From NCBI GenBank assembly GCA_030490835.1, contig CM059971.1, positions 78,510,224 through 78,574,223 of the forward strand: 64,000 bases of DNA, in the 5' to 3' direction. The notes under the pieces were generated by a model. That model had not been told where the DNA came from. It ran no database searches and was given only the letters and a program-made list of their open reading frames with translations. The stretch comes from Annona cherimola. Lineage: Eukaryota; Streptophyta; Magnoliopsida; Magnoliales; Annonaceae. Shown one piece after another: positions 1 through 12,497 of the stretch. Numbering within the stretch: the first letter of the stretch is position 1; each line of letters starts with the position of its first letter. A program made the translations under genes and the position numbers.

Positions 1-47
1 AACATATTTTATGGTTGTAAGACTGGAAAAGGAACCCCATATAAGAC

Positions 48-3000
48 CTGAAATTTTGCAACAGTATCAGGTGTGCGAAGAATTCCCTGCAGAGATTCAC
101 CAGCAAATTCAGCAGCCTCCTTGTACTTCTTTTGAGCAAACAAGTCATGGAATCGCTGAAAAACCTGCATTACCAGTGATTCACTAACAGTGATTTATGC
201 TTTTGAAGTATTGCAGCAATAGATCAACTATTTGTTGAGATATAAGCAATTTGCCTTCTACAGTAAACATCCAAGATGTGATGCAACCTTGTAGCACCAA
301 TATCTCACCAAATTCTCATGTCCTGGAAGATTTCCCCTGTTAGCAAGAGTTGTAGCCAGTTCCCAATTGTTCAGCTGCAAAATAGCAGAATGTTAAGAGT
401 TTTTGTATACAATCATCAAATTTAGCATAAGAATATTACAACAGGCTTCACACCTCACCACTAACATAAGGTACTATTGCTGCTTCATTGACAGTTGCAC
501 GCAAAACTTGTCCTGCACGGTTTAATGCATAGAAACCCCCCAAAGATGATGCTTCTGCAGTCAAAAATATCGGATATGGGCTAATTCTGTTTTGGTATAT
601 TACAGAAGCCGTCTCCAGGTCATAGACAAATAGCAGTCCAAGCTTTGTGATCACAAATATCAGACTGTATTTGTGTGAAATCTGCTGGTTAAAGAAACTA
701 GTCAATAGCAGTTCTGCAGAGCCACCACTGGAAGAAGCAGCATTCATCAGCATACCTGCATTGCCACTGGGAAGTCATCTGCAAAATCTGGTGGGAAAAG
801 AACTTCTGCCTGCTTCTTAGAGAAACTTGGTTTCCCTGATTACCATAAGAATAAATTAAGACAAGAACCAGAAAGAAATAAGTAGAATTGCCATTAAAAG
901 ATTCCACTTGACATACGTGCATTTATGATCAGAGTATCATTGGTTATTTCTTAATAATTTCGGTTGGCTATACCATAATGTTAAATGTTAGAAATTTTGA
1001 AGTCATTATCAAAGCAGAGAGAAGAGGAGAAACTTTGAAAGCATATCAAAACAGAGGGGTGAGTGTCAGGTTTCATCCTCCAGCTTTCTACTGTAAACTA
1101 GGTAATAGATGTTAACGAGACAACTAGATGACGTGCATTCTGTATATGAAGACAAACCTGGCTCTGCACCAAGTTCAACAACATATAATTTTGAGATAAT
1201 TTGACCAAAATTCAGTGACTTTGATGCAAAGGAAATCAAAGTAGAAGGCTTGTCATTTCCAGCAACCTACATTGAGATGAGACAATATGAGTTACTACAA
1301 AGCCATAACAGAAAGGCTTTAGAAGTCTGGAGCTTAAATAGATTATCTGAAATATGAAAGATATCCAGGACCTCAATTTAAACACTCAAATAGATATTTT
1401 CAAAATGTGGATGATGTCTTGAAACTCACTTTAAACAATGCAAAGGCTGCAGCATGTGCTTCCAGCGCTTGACTGTGTTGTTGATCTACTGAAAACACCT
1501 GCATATTCCCCTTCTCAAGTTGTGCCCTCTATATATGCAAACCCCAGCAGAACAATCATAAGAAGCACTTTCAGAAGTCATGTCTTTTATATCAGAAAAT
1601 TAATAGACCAGAATGAACAACCAACTTCCCTAGATGGTAGACATTTTTTTTTTTTTTTTTTTTTATGGCAAACAGCGCATATATTAGCATTTAGCAGAAA
1701 GGCGAATACCAGTCAAACTTCACAGCCACACCAAATGATTGTCACTGATGATAAGACGCAATGATGTTGACAACAGGACATTTAAGGCTGACTCAATATT
1801 CAAGTAAGCCCTAAGAAATTTCTCACTTCAGAGGATATAAAGATCTGCTTTACAGAATATGAGCATTGGGCTAACATCATGGAAAAATATTTCTACGCAA
1901 TGGCACTAAAGTTCTAGACATGCATTACAAAAATAAATGTATGTAAATATACCTCAGGTGAACCAGGGGCAATTCCAATCAAAACAAGCCATTTCTCAGA
2001 AGGATCACAAAGATAGTTGACAATTTGATTATTTGATAAATTAGCCGTTCGGTCAAACATCCTCACAGGTTCTGAGTCACCTGTGAGTAACAGAAAGAAT
2101 TGTAACAACCTTGTGAATCGAATTCAAAAAGGCCATCTCCCAGACACAAAGCCTAGAGCATAAATAAAACCATGGACCACAGTTAAGAAAAATAAGGCCC
2201 ATTTGGCAGCAACAGCAGCTATCTCCTTTTATTTGAGCTAGCAGATGCCATTGATCATTCAAACCGACCATGTGGAATGGGTTGTATTCAAATCTTTTCA
2301 TTCCCTACATTTGCTGCATCTGTTCATTTACAAAATTGTGTATCCATTATCCAGAAAACCTCCATGCACCATAATTCTATGAATCACGACGTGTTCCAAA
2401 TATGTCATAAGGGAAGGGCCAGCACAGGTCTGAAGTAATTTCAATTTCTGGGCATGCCCCATGTTGCAAATTTACTTCATGAGAATGACTAGCTCAAGAC
2501 ATCATGATCAGGCCAGAAAAGTCCTCATCAGCATCTCCCCCATGCACACATTCAAGACAAAATTTTATCAGTTTCAAGTAAAGCCCTCTGCTGCCTCCTA
2601 TTCCAATTTCCCTTGGCTTTTGCAATATCTACAATCAAGATAAGTATCTTCTTACTTACTGTCTATGGACCAATGATAGACTGAGGTTTGAGTAACTAAA
2701 CCCAACATCTTTGGAGTGATCCACTTCCAAAAAACAACCTGCACAGATCGTCATAGTTACATTTATGCTAAACTGTATAATCTAAGAGAAAATGCACCTA
2801 AATTTTAAATTGAATTGCAAATAGAAACTAGATATATTATTACCTGTTCAGGCATTTGATGGGACTTCCCCTTGACCTCTGTCTCAATATCAAATATTTG
2901 AAGGAAATCCTGAGTAGTTCCCTGGAGTTGAGCTTCAATTTAGGTATAGGAAATGAATCAGACACAACATTCAAAACAACATTTGCTTGGGACAAAATGT

Positions 3001-6000
3001 CACGTCTAGTATCAAAAATTTCGAATTAGAAAGCTACAGGGGAAAAAACTCAAAAAACTGTATATAGCATTACGACCCTTCAAAACTAGTAACCAATCCT
3101 AAGGAAAAGCAAATATAAAATCAACTCAGCACTGCCAAACAGAGCCTGGTTCCAAACAAAATTCAAAAAAAGGGGAGATGGGGTAAGATGGTAATGTAAA
3201 GTACCAGCAACTTTTTGTCTAACCATGTAAAGAAAATTGGGTCTACTTCATGGATTCTGTTGCACTGTGCTTGCTAGCAATGTACTATATTAACAGTAAG
3301 CTCCAATGTTTCTACTTCTTTCTTAGTTACTAACCGTTGCTTTTTGGGGTTCCTTCTAGTTCTCTGAACAACCTTCTATCTTAATAAGCTACCCCTCTCA
3401 AATAATATGGCCCCCCATGTTAAATTGAGCGCACCCACCCCGCCCCCCTACAACACCAAAGGAGAGGGGTAAATTGAGTTATTAAAATTTCTTGGCAAAT
3501 TAAAATTTAACCCTTGATTAATTTAATCTCCTTGAATAAAACAAATAGAACTAGAGAGAAAGCAAGAAAAGAAACATTCGTACGTAAGGAACACAAGAAA
3601 TTATGATGGTTTGGGCAACACACCTACTCCTTTCTGCCTTGGGTTCCACTATCATAACAACGATGCAATTAGAGTCTCACACTACTTGTTGCTCACATTG
3701 GCATTGGTCTCCAATACCAAGCCAAGTAGTCAAATACAACAATGAATTTGTAAAGGAAATAAATTTATACACGACAAAGATGTGCAGAATAGTGAGGCGC
3801 AGTAGAAAGCTTTGAGAGATTTGAAGAAGATGAAAGAGTTGAAGCTCTTGCAATATCCTTAAGAGACTTGTTTGAAAATCACTCAATTAAGTTTTTAATA
3901 CTTGTAGATGGGAAGGTTGAAGCCGATTCAATTCTCTTACTAACTCATCATAACTCTATTTGATGTTTTTTAAATAGATTTGAAGGAAACTTGAACATTA
4001 CATAGTAAGTGGCACGTATTTGATGTGTCAACATTCAAAAAATTTATAACCTTTACAACCTAAGTCGCACCTAGAGTCGCCTATGCCAACGACTTCATTT
4101 AAGTCACAGGTAAAGTCGACTTGAGTATCGACTTCAGTAATTCATGTGCCTTGTAAAAGAAATCTTTTAAAGTTTTTATCTTCAAGTTCCACATGGAGTC
4201 AACTTCAGACATGGGACTTCATCCGGGTCACAAGTGAAGTTGATTTGGAGTTTCGACTTCAGACTTCAAGCTACAATCAAAGGAAGCTTTAGGAGCCTGA
4301 TGGACTCTAAGTCATAATTGGAGTCGACTTCAGTTAACGACTTCACGCAAGTCGCATGCTAAGGTCAACTTAGGGTGCACGGTGCGACTTCAAACAGCAT
4401 TTTGCAGTTAGATCAATATTTGGGTGTCCTGATGGTCTCCAAGTTGCAATCAAAGTCCACTTGAATTTCGACTTCACCTAAGTTACATGCAAAGTCGACT
4501 TTGGGTGCGACTCTGACCGTAGAATTTTCCTTTGTCAAGTTTTTCTTTATTCAGAATATTTAAATCGACTGTGAAATCCTAGATTTGCGACTTGACTAAG
4601 TTTATCTTTGAGTCGACTTGACTTTGCAACTTCAGCTGCTTAAGCTTGAGATTTGAAAATTCTAAGTTCTAAACATAACCGTAATTCATTAATAGTCTTT
4701 AACCTCTCAAATTGGTTGTTAATCATCAAAACTTGAATATTGATTTGTAGTTTGTACTAGTTGAGTTCGTAGTTACTAGACCCCATTTTGCATAATCAAA
4801 CTACCTTAGGCAACGTTTGTAAAGTGGGGAAAAAATTTCCTTATTTCTACACATCTTTTCATACAACTACTCTACTTTTCAATAATTTCTTAACATCTTA
4901 TACTACCATCTTTATTTTAACTTTATTATTTTTATTCCTAATTATTACCCTACAAGAAATTTTCTGCCTAATCCGCCCCCCCCCCCCCCCCCCACAAAAA
5001 AAAAAAAAACAAAATTTTTCACCACTTTCCAAAGGCTTCTTAGTCTACTTCTTGTTTTATTATCTTTTGGTTTCTCCTTTAGATTATCTCACATTACATC
5101 ATCTTTAAGTTCGACTTTTTTAGTCCTACAACTGATCTATATTAGTAATCTCGTTTTTGATTTATGTTGTTATCAAACTCTCCAACGCTTAATCAAGAAA
5201 GCATGGTTGGTTTTATTGGTGTCTTGAAAAATTTTCCTTTTAGTTAATTAGCACTCAATGGTCACTAAAACTCCTCAAACACACTATCATTTCTTCCATC
5301 CAACTTGAATTCTATCTAAAAACATATCTATAAATTTCTCCACTTTTGGAAGGATTAATGTCCAACAATTAAAGTGATTAGTATCTAGTATTACTTGATC
5401 TCAAATCTAAATTGATTCTTCATTTATATTCCTATAGTTACTATCAAAGTTGCATTATGTATATTCATTTTTTCAACTATTCCCAAAATCCTAGGATTTC
5501 AAAGCAACTTTTCATTTATTTAATTTTGAACAAACACTCTCTTATTTCAAGTATTAGGACTAGATGATTTGCAAATAACATATACAAAGGGCTTATTCTT
5601 GTGACTAAAGATGGTACGGCTCAATGGTAATGATAGTGATACTAATGCTTTTCAAAAAAGAAAGAAAGCAAGGATCAAATGTTGAGCAAGGAAGGGGACC
5701 GGTTTGTAATATTATATATCCAATTTAATACATGCAAAACCAAAGGTCAAAACACCAAATACACAGGGTTAACTAAAAAAGCCTCCAAGAATGTTACAAT
5801 GCTTTGCACACAATGACACATCCTTTCTTTACACAAACTTCATACCAAATAGTATGCATCCAATTCACTTCCCCTGAACAGAAAACAAGACAAAACAATG
5901 AAATATTCGCACTAGAGTGAACAAAATATGCAAATTATAACCAAAAGAAAAGTACAACAAGCAATGAGTTGCCAACTTGTTGCAGATTAAATGAAATTGA

Positions 6001-6709
6001 AAGCTTCCTCAGAAACAAGCATCACTCAAAAAATATAAAAAACACAGTCTGTTATATTTACTACTCATTCTAGTCTGAAGAAGACAATTGACACCTAAAC
6101 ACGATCAAGGGAGAAAGTGCCAAGGTACACAAATAAAGGCAATGCTACCTTTTAATGCCAGTATCCTGCCATTGGGGTTCATCACTGCAGACTCAGCATA
6201 AATGCGCCTTCTCCATGGCTGCATGGACATAGTAACATCGATAATAGCAATACTGTTTTCCGGGGAAGTTTGTCTAACACATATATACTTGTCTGAGTTC
6301 ATTGTCACATGAGTAAACCTAACAAACTGAGGTTCTACTCCCAAGCCTATCAGCTGCAATTCAATCACAGGAAACTTATATTCAGTATTGTACTTGGACA
6401 TAATCGGACACATCTAACGAAAATAGCAACAAAAAGGAGAAAGCATGACCTTAGTTTAAATATATTTTTAAATTCTAATATATCCACAACACAGAAGAAC
6501 GGTCATCCAGATTCTGTCGACCTCAGAATTAAGAACAAAAATTCCAACTCTCTGCTTTAAAACATACTCGAATTTTTTTTGTTGTAAAGAAAAGGACTCC
6601 AATGTTCTAACAGCTTATTGAAAAAACACAGAAATGAAATTAGATTGAGTAAGAAGTGCGTCACCATTAGAGCTTGCTCGAAGGTGATGGGAACGTTGTC
6701 TGCGGCCAT
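48..6709 (-). CDS. CHC: Clathrin heavy chain, N-terminal 11 exons (gene continues off the left edge)
   Basis: Clathrin heavy chain forms the triskelion legs of clathrin coats in endocytosis and trans-Golgi traffic; its N-terminal beta-propeller binds adaptors. Eleven exons were traced on the minus strand by similarity and GT-AG junctions: 6709-6665, 6353-6149, 2932-2844, 2738-2660, 2080-1953, 1528-1430, 1266-1158, 835-756, 681-454, 374-309 and 164-48. All join in phase and give 415 codons with no stop, covering the propeller (about 1-330) and the start of the linker and ankle. Recognisable stretches are [64 protein letters not shown] and [12 protein letters not shown]. The start at 6709 aligns exactly with the usual MAA... 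beginning; an in-frame ATG at 6721 would add four residues. Intron 2 (2933-6148) is 3.2 kb and repeat-filled. The protein is more diverged than normal plant CHC, so it may be a secondary paralogue. Family certain; splice sites by eye. Confidence 0.93.
4050..4640. repeat. Degenerate tandem repeat, period about 125-135 bp, in clathrin intron 2
   Basis: About four diverged copies of a unit rich in GTCGACTT and TTCGACTTCA follow one another. Two copies align well: the string CCTGATGG occurs at 4296 and again at 4428, 132 bp apart, each followed by a CTCCAAGT-like block, a GACTTCA block and GGGTGCGACT. It lies wholly inside the long second intron of the clathrin gene. I do not recognise the family. 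Confidence 0.6.
4976..4993. repeat. C18 homopolymer followed by an A-rich run
   Basis: Eighteen consecutive C residues are followed by CA and a run of A. They lie in clathrin intron 2 within AT-rich sequence (about 4796-5010) that weakly resembles the reverse complement of the Tourist-like MITEs seen elsewhere in the window. The run is probably length-variable and could be a sequencing weak point. Confidence 0.8.
5470..6477. repeat. Source copy of the segment duplicated at 24241-25152
   Basis: This block runs from intron 2 across clathrin exon 2 into intron 1. It matches 24241-25152 in the same order and orientation. Shared landmarks are AATCCTAGGATT (5483), GGGCTTATTCTTGT, GGTAATGATAGTGAT and the exon itself. 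This copy keeps an intact reading frame and both splice sites, so it is taken as the parent or the better-preserved copy. Confidence 0.85.
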
Positions 6710-6721
6710 GGTTGCAGCCAT

Positions 6722-7189
6722 CAGCGACCGAGATCGTTTCTTCCGATGTTTTCTCTTCCGCAGCAGGAGGACGACTCGTGTCAGTTGTGTGCGGGTTAGT
6801 GGGGAATGAGTCCGCGGACGCAAAAGTGCACCCCCGTCCTATCGAGTTCGGGGGACAATACCCGAACCCAAACATATTAGAATCTACGTTTATAGGTCGG
6901 ATTTGCATTATTTTTCGTCTTAATTTTGGATTAAAATCGAAATTACTCTCAAACCAACAGAAATCTACTAATAATATATTGAAGTCTTTAAATATTATTA
7001 TATTGGCAACAATTAATTCTAAAATATACTTTTGATTATGATAACTTATTTATTTAGTTATGATTCATACATAAATATATTTATATAACCTATAGTATCT
7101 TTAATTTTGATGAAAATGTAATAAATTTATCATCAATAATTAAGATAATAAAAATAAAGGGGATTATAAGAAATCACTATCTAAACAAG
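6722..7189. other. Upstream region of the clathrin gene
   Basis: This stretch holds the presumed 5' UTR and promoter of the minus-strand clathrin gene. It is fairly GC-rich up to about 6870 and then strongly AT-rich. Overlapping short ORFs on both strands around 6615-7035 are shadows of exon 1 and its leader. I could not place a specific TATA box. Confidence 0.4.
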
Positions 7190-7765
7190 TTAAATAAAAA
7201 TGATATATTTAGATAATACTTCTATGAATCCGGATTTCATAGAAGTGATTTTATGAAACTCTCTCCATTTTTTGAGATGTTGATAATTTATACAAAATTT
7301 GATTCATTTATTGTATTCAACATCATTCGTTTAGCTAGGAAACTAAGTTTTATCCACACCCAATATGTGCATACGTCACATTTGCAAAAAAAAAAAAAAA
7401 AAGTATTTTCATGCATATTTATGTATAAATTAGAAAAAATGCTTAGATTCATTCATATACGTATTAGAATGTGGTAATACTTTATATAATAGTTATCCAT
7501 ATATTATTGATATTTTAGATGGTTTAAGTAATGAAAATACTACTTAAAAATTGATATTTAGCATTAATTTATTTTATTATGTTAATTTTACATATTTATA
7601 GATGAGGTCTATATACAATAATGTAAGACAAATAAAATGATATTCATGATAATATAAATAATGCTAAATATAATAGATAGAATAAATTTTCCATCAACCA
7701 TCTATATGTAAAAAACGGAAAGGGTTACATACAAGAAGGGTTTCCTAGAAGCATCTCTTATATAT
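7190..7765. mobile_element. Long fold-back repeat (family A), copy 1
   Basis: The ends are inverted copies of each other. Near the left is an ATTCATTTATTGTATTCAACATCA block and near the right the inverted ATGCTAAATATAATAGATAG...TTTTCCATCAACC block; the outer edges carry TTCTATGAA/TTCATAGAA and GTTACATACAAGAAGG. Related copies lie at about 40450-41050, 42855-43400 and 62030-62790. There is no coding capacity. It is most likely a non-autonomous fold-back DNA element; boundaries are approximate. Confidence 0.6.
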
Positions 7766-8005
7766 GTTTTATAGTTAATTGATATGTATACAATAATTTT
7801 AAAGAGTTTGTATATTTATAATTGTTTACAAATTAAGTTAACGTAGACACAAGAGAATCAACTTTTATGAATAAATATAGATAAAATTTAGGTTTTAAAA
7901 TAAATCTTTTATAATTTAATTAGGTTATGGTTATATGAAAGAATTTTTACATAATTATAGTTAAAGTATTTAATATATAAACTAATATTATTCTTTTAAA
8001 ATTTT

Positions 8006-8203
8006 TGGCGAATATTGGGTTCAGATCGAGTTGAGTTTTAGTAACCGGATTGATGCAAATCTGATATTGGTTTTGATTTCTCCTGGGTCAGGTTGAAATC
8101 AAGTTTATTTTGAAAAAAATTCGAAAATAAAACTCAAACTTGATTTCGAAACTACGTTAGGTTAAGTAGGTTCAGATCGACCTTATACCAAGTTACATCC
8201 CTG
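8006..8203 (-). mobile_element. Small MITE related to the hAT element at 51019-55755
   Basis: About 198 bp, the reverse complement of the 209-bp element at 23609-23817. Its right end ATACCAAGTTACATCCCTG reads in reverse as a variant of the terminus TAGGGGTGCAACTTGGTAC. Its left end, GGCGAATATTGGGTT, matches the other end of the 23609 copy. No coding capacity; no clear target duplication. Confidence 0.65.
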
Positions 8204-9043
8204 CGCAAAGGGGGCAAAATGGAAAGATTGCAATTTTTCAAAATTTTTGTTAAAATGCCGATGAAGTTTGACTAATATTGCATTTATATTTTTAAATTTG
8301 ATAAAACTATAAAGAATTTTCGCATATATGCCTACAAGATTTGACTAATATTGCATCTGTGTCCTTAAGTTTGACAATATTGTAAATATGCTCACAAAGT
8401 TTGCATGAAATTGCAAATATGCCCTTTCCATTAGAATATTGTTAGCATTTTCTATAAAATAACAATGACGTCTTTTAAGCCAAATGATATACTTATAATT
8501 TTGCAAATGTTAAAATTAAAATAGTTAATATACATAAATATATAAAATAATGAAATAGCAGATACACTTACAATATTTGGAAAATCGCAAGTGTATCACT
8601 TGGCTTAAAGTGCATTACCATCATTTTACAAAAAATTCTAACAATGTCCTAATAGAAGGGACAAGCTTGTAATTTCATTCAAATCTTATGGACATATTTG
8701 CAATATCGGTAAACCTTGGAATATAGATGCAATATTGGTAAAACCTTATAGGCATATTTACAAAAATTTCTCATATTGTAAATATGTTTACAAAATTCGT
8801 ATAGAATTTTAAGCATGCATCTTCTGTTAGAACACAATTAGAATTTTATATAAAATAACGATAATATGCTTTAAGCCAAGTGATACACTTGCAATTTTTG
8901 CAAATATTGTAAGCATATTTGCAAACAATATAAATAGTTGAAAAAGTTACAAATGTATAACTTAGCTGAAAAGGCGTTATTGTTATTTTATAAAACTTCT
9001 ACTTGCGTCTTAAAGAAATGACACGTTTGTAATTTTATGTAAA
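8204..9043. repeat. Degenerate AT-rich repeat family (copy 1, interrupted by the LTR at 9044)
   Basis: The phrases GCAAATATGCCTACAAAGTTTG, TTGACTAATATTGCATCT and ATAAAATAACAATGACG-like blocks recur several times in loose tandem on both strands. The sequence resumes at 10892-10985 after the inserted LTR, ending TTAGCAAAAATTCTCAT as the internal copy near 8770 does. Other copies lie at 23931-24255 and 32461-32830. I do not recognise the family. Confidence 0.65.
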
Positions 9044-10886
9044 TGTGACACGATGTTGCCTAGACTTCCTCAATGGCTAGTCAATGGATGCCACTTGACT
9101 AAGGAAAATTCAGCAGTATCCTACATAACTATAAGGGGTGGTGTGGTATAAAGGACTTCCTATACAAAAATATCATAATTTCATTTCAAAATATAAATAT
9201 TTAGCCCTACATTCACACAGTTACATGCCTATACTATAAAGTCATCCATATAGACAGAAAGTCATCCTAACTCATCATTACACCTAAAGCAACCCAAAAG
9301 ATGACATATATATGTGTCCACATAAATTATAACCAAATTTAAAATAACCACATACAAAATGTTTGTCACGGTTGCATCTATGTTTGCATATATAAAAAAT
9401 CCAAAATAACTAAGAACACAAATGTTAATCTAAATGTCTCTAGGATTAGGTCTTCCTCCAGTCTCATCTTGAGGCTTCTTACCCGGCCTGTGATCTAAAG
9501 GCAAAATAACAAACCATATGAGTCTAAACATACTAAGTAAGTAGATAGTAGTAAGCACAATGGTGAAGAAAATAAGACTCTGAATACACGTGCTAGGATA
9601 ATATAACAAAAAATAATAATTCTTAAATAATCATACAAGACATACGGGTCCAATACCTACACCCAAAATCATATAGGGCTATGAAAAACACTCTTCTCAT
9701 GTCAACCAAGGGCCATGAACAACCATTTACAATCACCAATCTCAGATAACGCATCATCCATAACACAAAAGAATGAATGTTACAAATCATGCATACAATA
9801 TCAGCAAAATTAACAAAATTTACTTAAGATCTAGCCTACCAATTGTCATACAAGCATTTTGTCGAACACATGACAGATGCCAAAGAAGAGGCCTCTAGTT
9901 CCTCATCCTGGTTCAACCCACTCAACCAATGCCCTATTCTAATGATGTAGAGACTGCTAATGGGTAGTCTATTTTACAAAAATCACATAGTAACATCTGA
10001 TTTTCTTACAACCTCATTAACCATAAACTGTCACAAACCCTAACATTCCAAATCATGAAATTATTGGACACTACCCCCTTGCACCAGCCTTATATAATTT
10101 TAAAGATGGGATTCCATCACGAATTTGAAAAGAGGTGACATCTACTTACCTCAATTGTGATTTTCCCAAAACAGTGGCCTTAAACTCAGATCTTCGAAAT
10201 TTCAAACTACCTTGATGTGAATCGACATTCTTCAAAGCGATTTGGAAGAGTTTTGGAAAGATCTAGTGCTACCGAGACTAGGAAGAACGGAAGAAGGAAA
10301 GAGGAAGCAAAAGAAGATGGGAGAAGAAGAGAGAAAGAAAGACAAGCGAGAATGAAACCCTAGTGGGGACCATTCTTTAAACTAAACATTCATTGAGTCG
10401 GGCTAGACCTAAGCATGGGCGGAGTGCAATTACGGTTTGCGACTTGTTTTCCCACCTATACGACTTAATGAATTAAAAATTATCCCCAAAGCGTTGCCTC
10501 CTTGACTCTAACGACCTGACTGGGCAGGTCGAACCTCGTACCTACTCTTTAAAGTGAAAGATAGTCATAGTGCCATAAATAACGCATCAATCATACACCT
10601 CTAGATCAATAACCAACAAATCACATCATAACCAAGAGGCCGCTGCTATAGGAACATGCAAGTCATAGCTTGTACCCATGTCTAACATGCTTACAAATAG
10701 TGTCTCATATAACCCTGCGTGCCAAAGGTATAATACATACATATATACACTACACATCCCTTAGATGTCATATCTACACACGTTGTGTACCACACTAACA
10801 TCATTAATTCATAGGAGCATATTTATAAATTAACTCATGGATAGGGAAGGGTTATACATAAATAAATAAAATACCCGGTCCTCACA
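9044..10886 (-). mobile_element. Solo LTR of a retrotransposon (1843 bp)
   Basis: Read on the minus strand it begins TGTGAGGACCGGGTATTTTA and ends CGTGTCACA, so it has TG...CA ends and the inverted TGTGA/TCACA termini of plant LTRs. The flanks are GTAAA (9039-9043) and GCAAA (10887-10891), a 5-bp target duplication with one mismatch. The repeat it landed in continues across the junction, which confirms both borders. No gag or pol sequence is present, so it is a solo LTR. A TGTGAGGAC start is common in Ty3/gypsy LTRs; assignment to that superfamily is inference. Confidence 0.8.
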
Positions 10887-10985
10887 GCAAACCTTGCAGA
10901 CATATCTGTAATTTCAACAAATTTGAGAACACGAATGTAATATTAGTTAAACTTGGTAGATATATTAGCAAAAATTCTCATTTTT

Positions 10986-12497
10986 AATAGCTTTTCTAAA
11001 AAATGTTCCCTGTGTTCTACTCTAATGTCAAATATATTTACTACATTTCTAAAATTGCAAATACAACTGTTATACCTTTATGAACGTGAATGGACGAGAT
11101 GCTGTCAATTAACACGTGAAATTATCAATATGCCCATCGCCTCTCACACTGTTGGTGAACGATCGGATCTAACCATTTATGGACATAGCAGCAGCCATGG
11201 CTGCCATGGCTAGCTATTGCTATTGACGTTGGGCGCTAGCCTACTGGTATTATCCCCAGTTGCTTAGCGTTTCCAAATTTCAGAAGGCTGTCGGAGGGAG
11301 GGTTGTGTGAGATTTGGAGTGCTAGTCCTTGCAGGGGTGATGAACTGAATTTCATGGCTAGTACTTTGTGCTTACAATCCTGCGACTCTAATGGATGCTG
11401 CCGGTAGCTGTGTTGGCCCAAATTTCTCGAGATCCATTGTCAAATTTTGAGGCGAAGATAGCGGTTGTGATGGCGAATGGCCAGACTTGGAGATGCACCA
11501 GCAACCAAGGAAATTGAAGAGAACCTAGTGACCCTGATATTCTCCTTCAAAACCAATCAAATGCATATGCAAATCCAGCATTAGTAGTTGTTGATTCAAA
11601 GATCCAACTCATCTAATCAAACAACAAGCCAAAAACCGCACACAGCTTTTGTTCTCCTGCACAACTAGCATCAATCTGAATCCTATCCACTGAGCCGAAA
11701 AATCCGACATTCTCTCCATTTTCATATCTAAATATCGCAATGGCAGCTACGACATTAAGCACATTCAGCTAGCAACAATGGAATCATTGCGCCCCAAGAT
11801 CGTCTTCAATAACGACGGTAAATCTCCCATGAAATCCAGTGCCGATTTGTAGCAGAAACACCCATTGAGCTTTAACTGTCACAAAGGTGGAAAACACCCA
11901 CCGGTAGATCAACAGAGTCAATGTTGAAGATGAAAGATGATTAATTACTTTTGTCGGAGCATGACCGAATTAAAGTAATCATCAGTTGGCTTTTGTTATT
12001 AGAATTAATGGACCGGTGACCGAAATCTTGGTAGTTGTTCTTACTGTCATTTTAATTGCAAGTTGCTGTTGTTGTTGTTATTGGGGTTGTCGTTAACTAG
12101 ATTTTACTGCCAAATTAGAGCTTTAAATCCATGGAGTTCAAGGATGCCGCCATGGCTGGTAAGCAAACAGAAGACGAGGGTCGGTGATCATAGCTGACTT
12201 GGGGCAGATAGTGGAGTTGATTGGTTTCCATGGCTGCAATCATAATTGATTCAACCGATTGTGCTTAACAACAGTTGGATTTGGAGGAGGTCGTGTCACC
12301 ATGATTGAGTTTGTTGATTTAACCAATTGTGCATCTACCGTCGATTGCGAATGGAAATCGCAACATTCTAGGTCTAGGTTTGTTAGATGCCACAAATTCC
12401 TAGAGTGAGAAAAAGAGAGCCGGCAGTTGCCGACTTTGTGGAAAATGCAAAGGTTCGGCTAGATGGCTACTGCAGAAGAGGCATCTGGATTTAATGG
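10986..12497. other. Intergenic stretch, higher GC, no gene recognised
   Basis: From about 11100 to 12480 the base composition is less AT-rich than its surroundings and several short ORFs occur (for example 11236-11421 on the minus strand), but none gives a protein I recognise and none is long. It could be a decayed gene or old transposon body. Nothing further can be supported. Confidence 0.3.

Noticed and set aside
1438..1764. 108-codon plus-strand ORF
   Set aside because: It is antisense to clathrin exon 6 and its introns; the sense strand splices in phase with clear homology.
4788..5108. 106-codon ORF with a Pro-rich stretch
   Set aside because: The proline and lysine runs are just the C18 and A homopolymers in an intron repeat.
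5600..5640. tRNA-like phrase GGCTCAATGGTAATGATAG
   Set aside because: No matching acceptor stem, anticodon arm or T-loop could be assembled around it.
9044..10886. Possible unannotated gene
   Set aside because: No long frame exists; the termini and flanking duplication identify it as a solo LTR.
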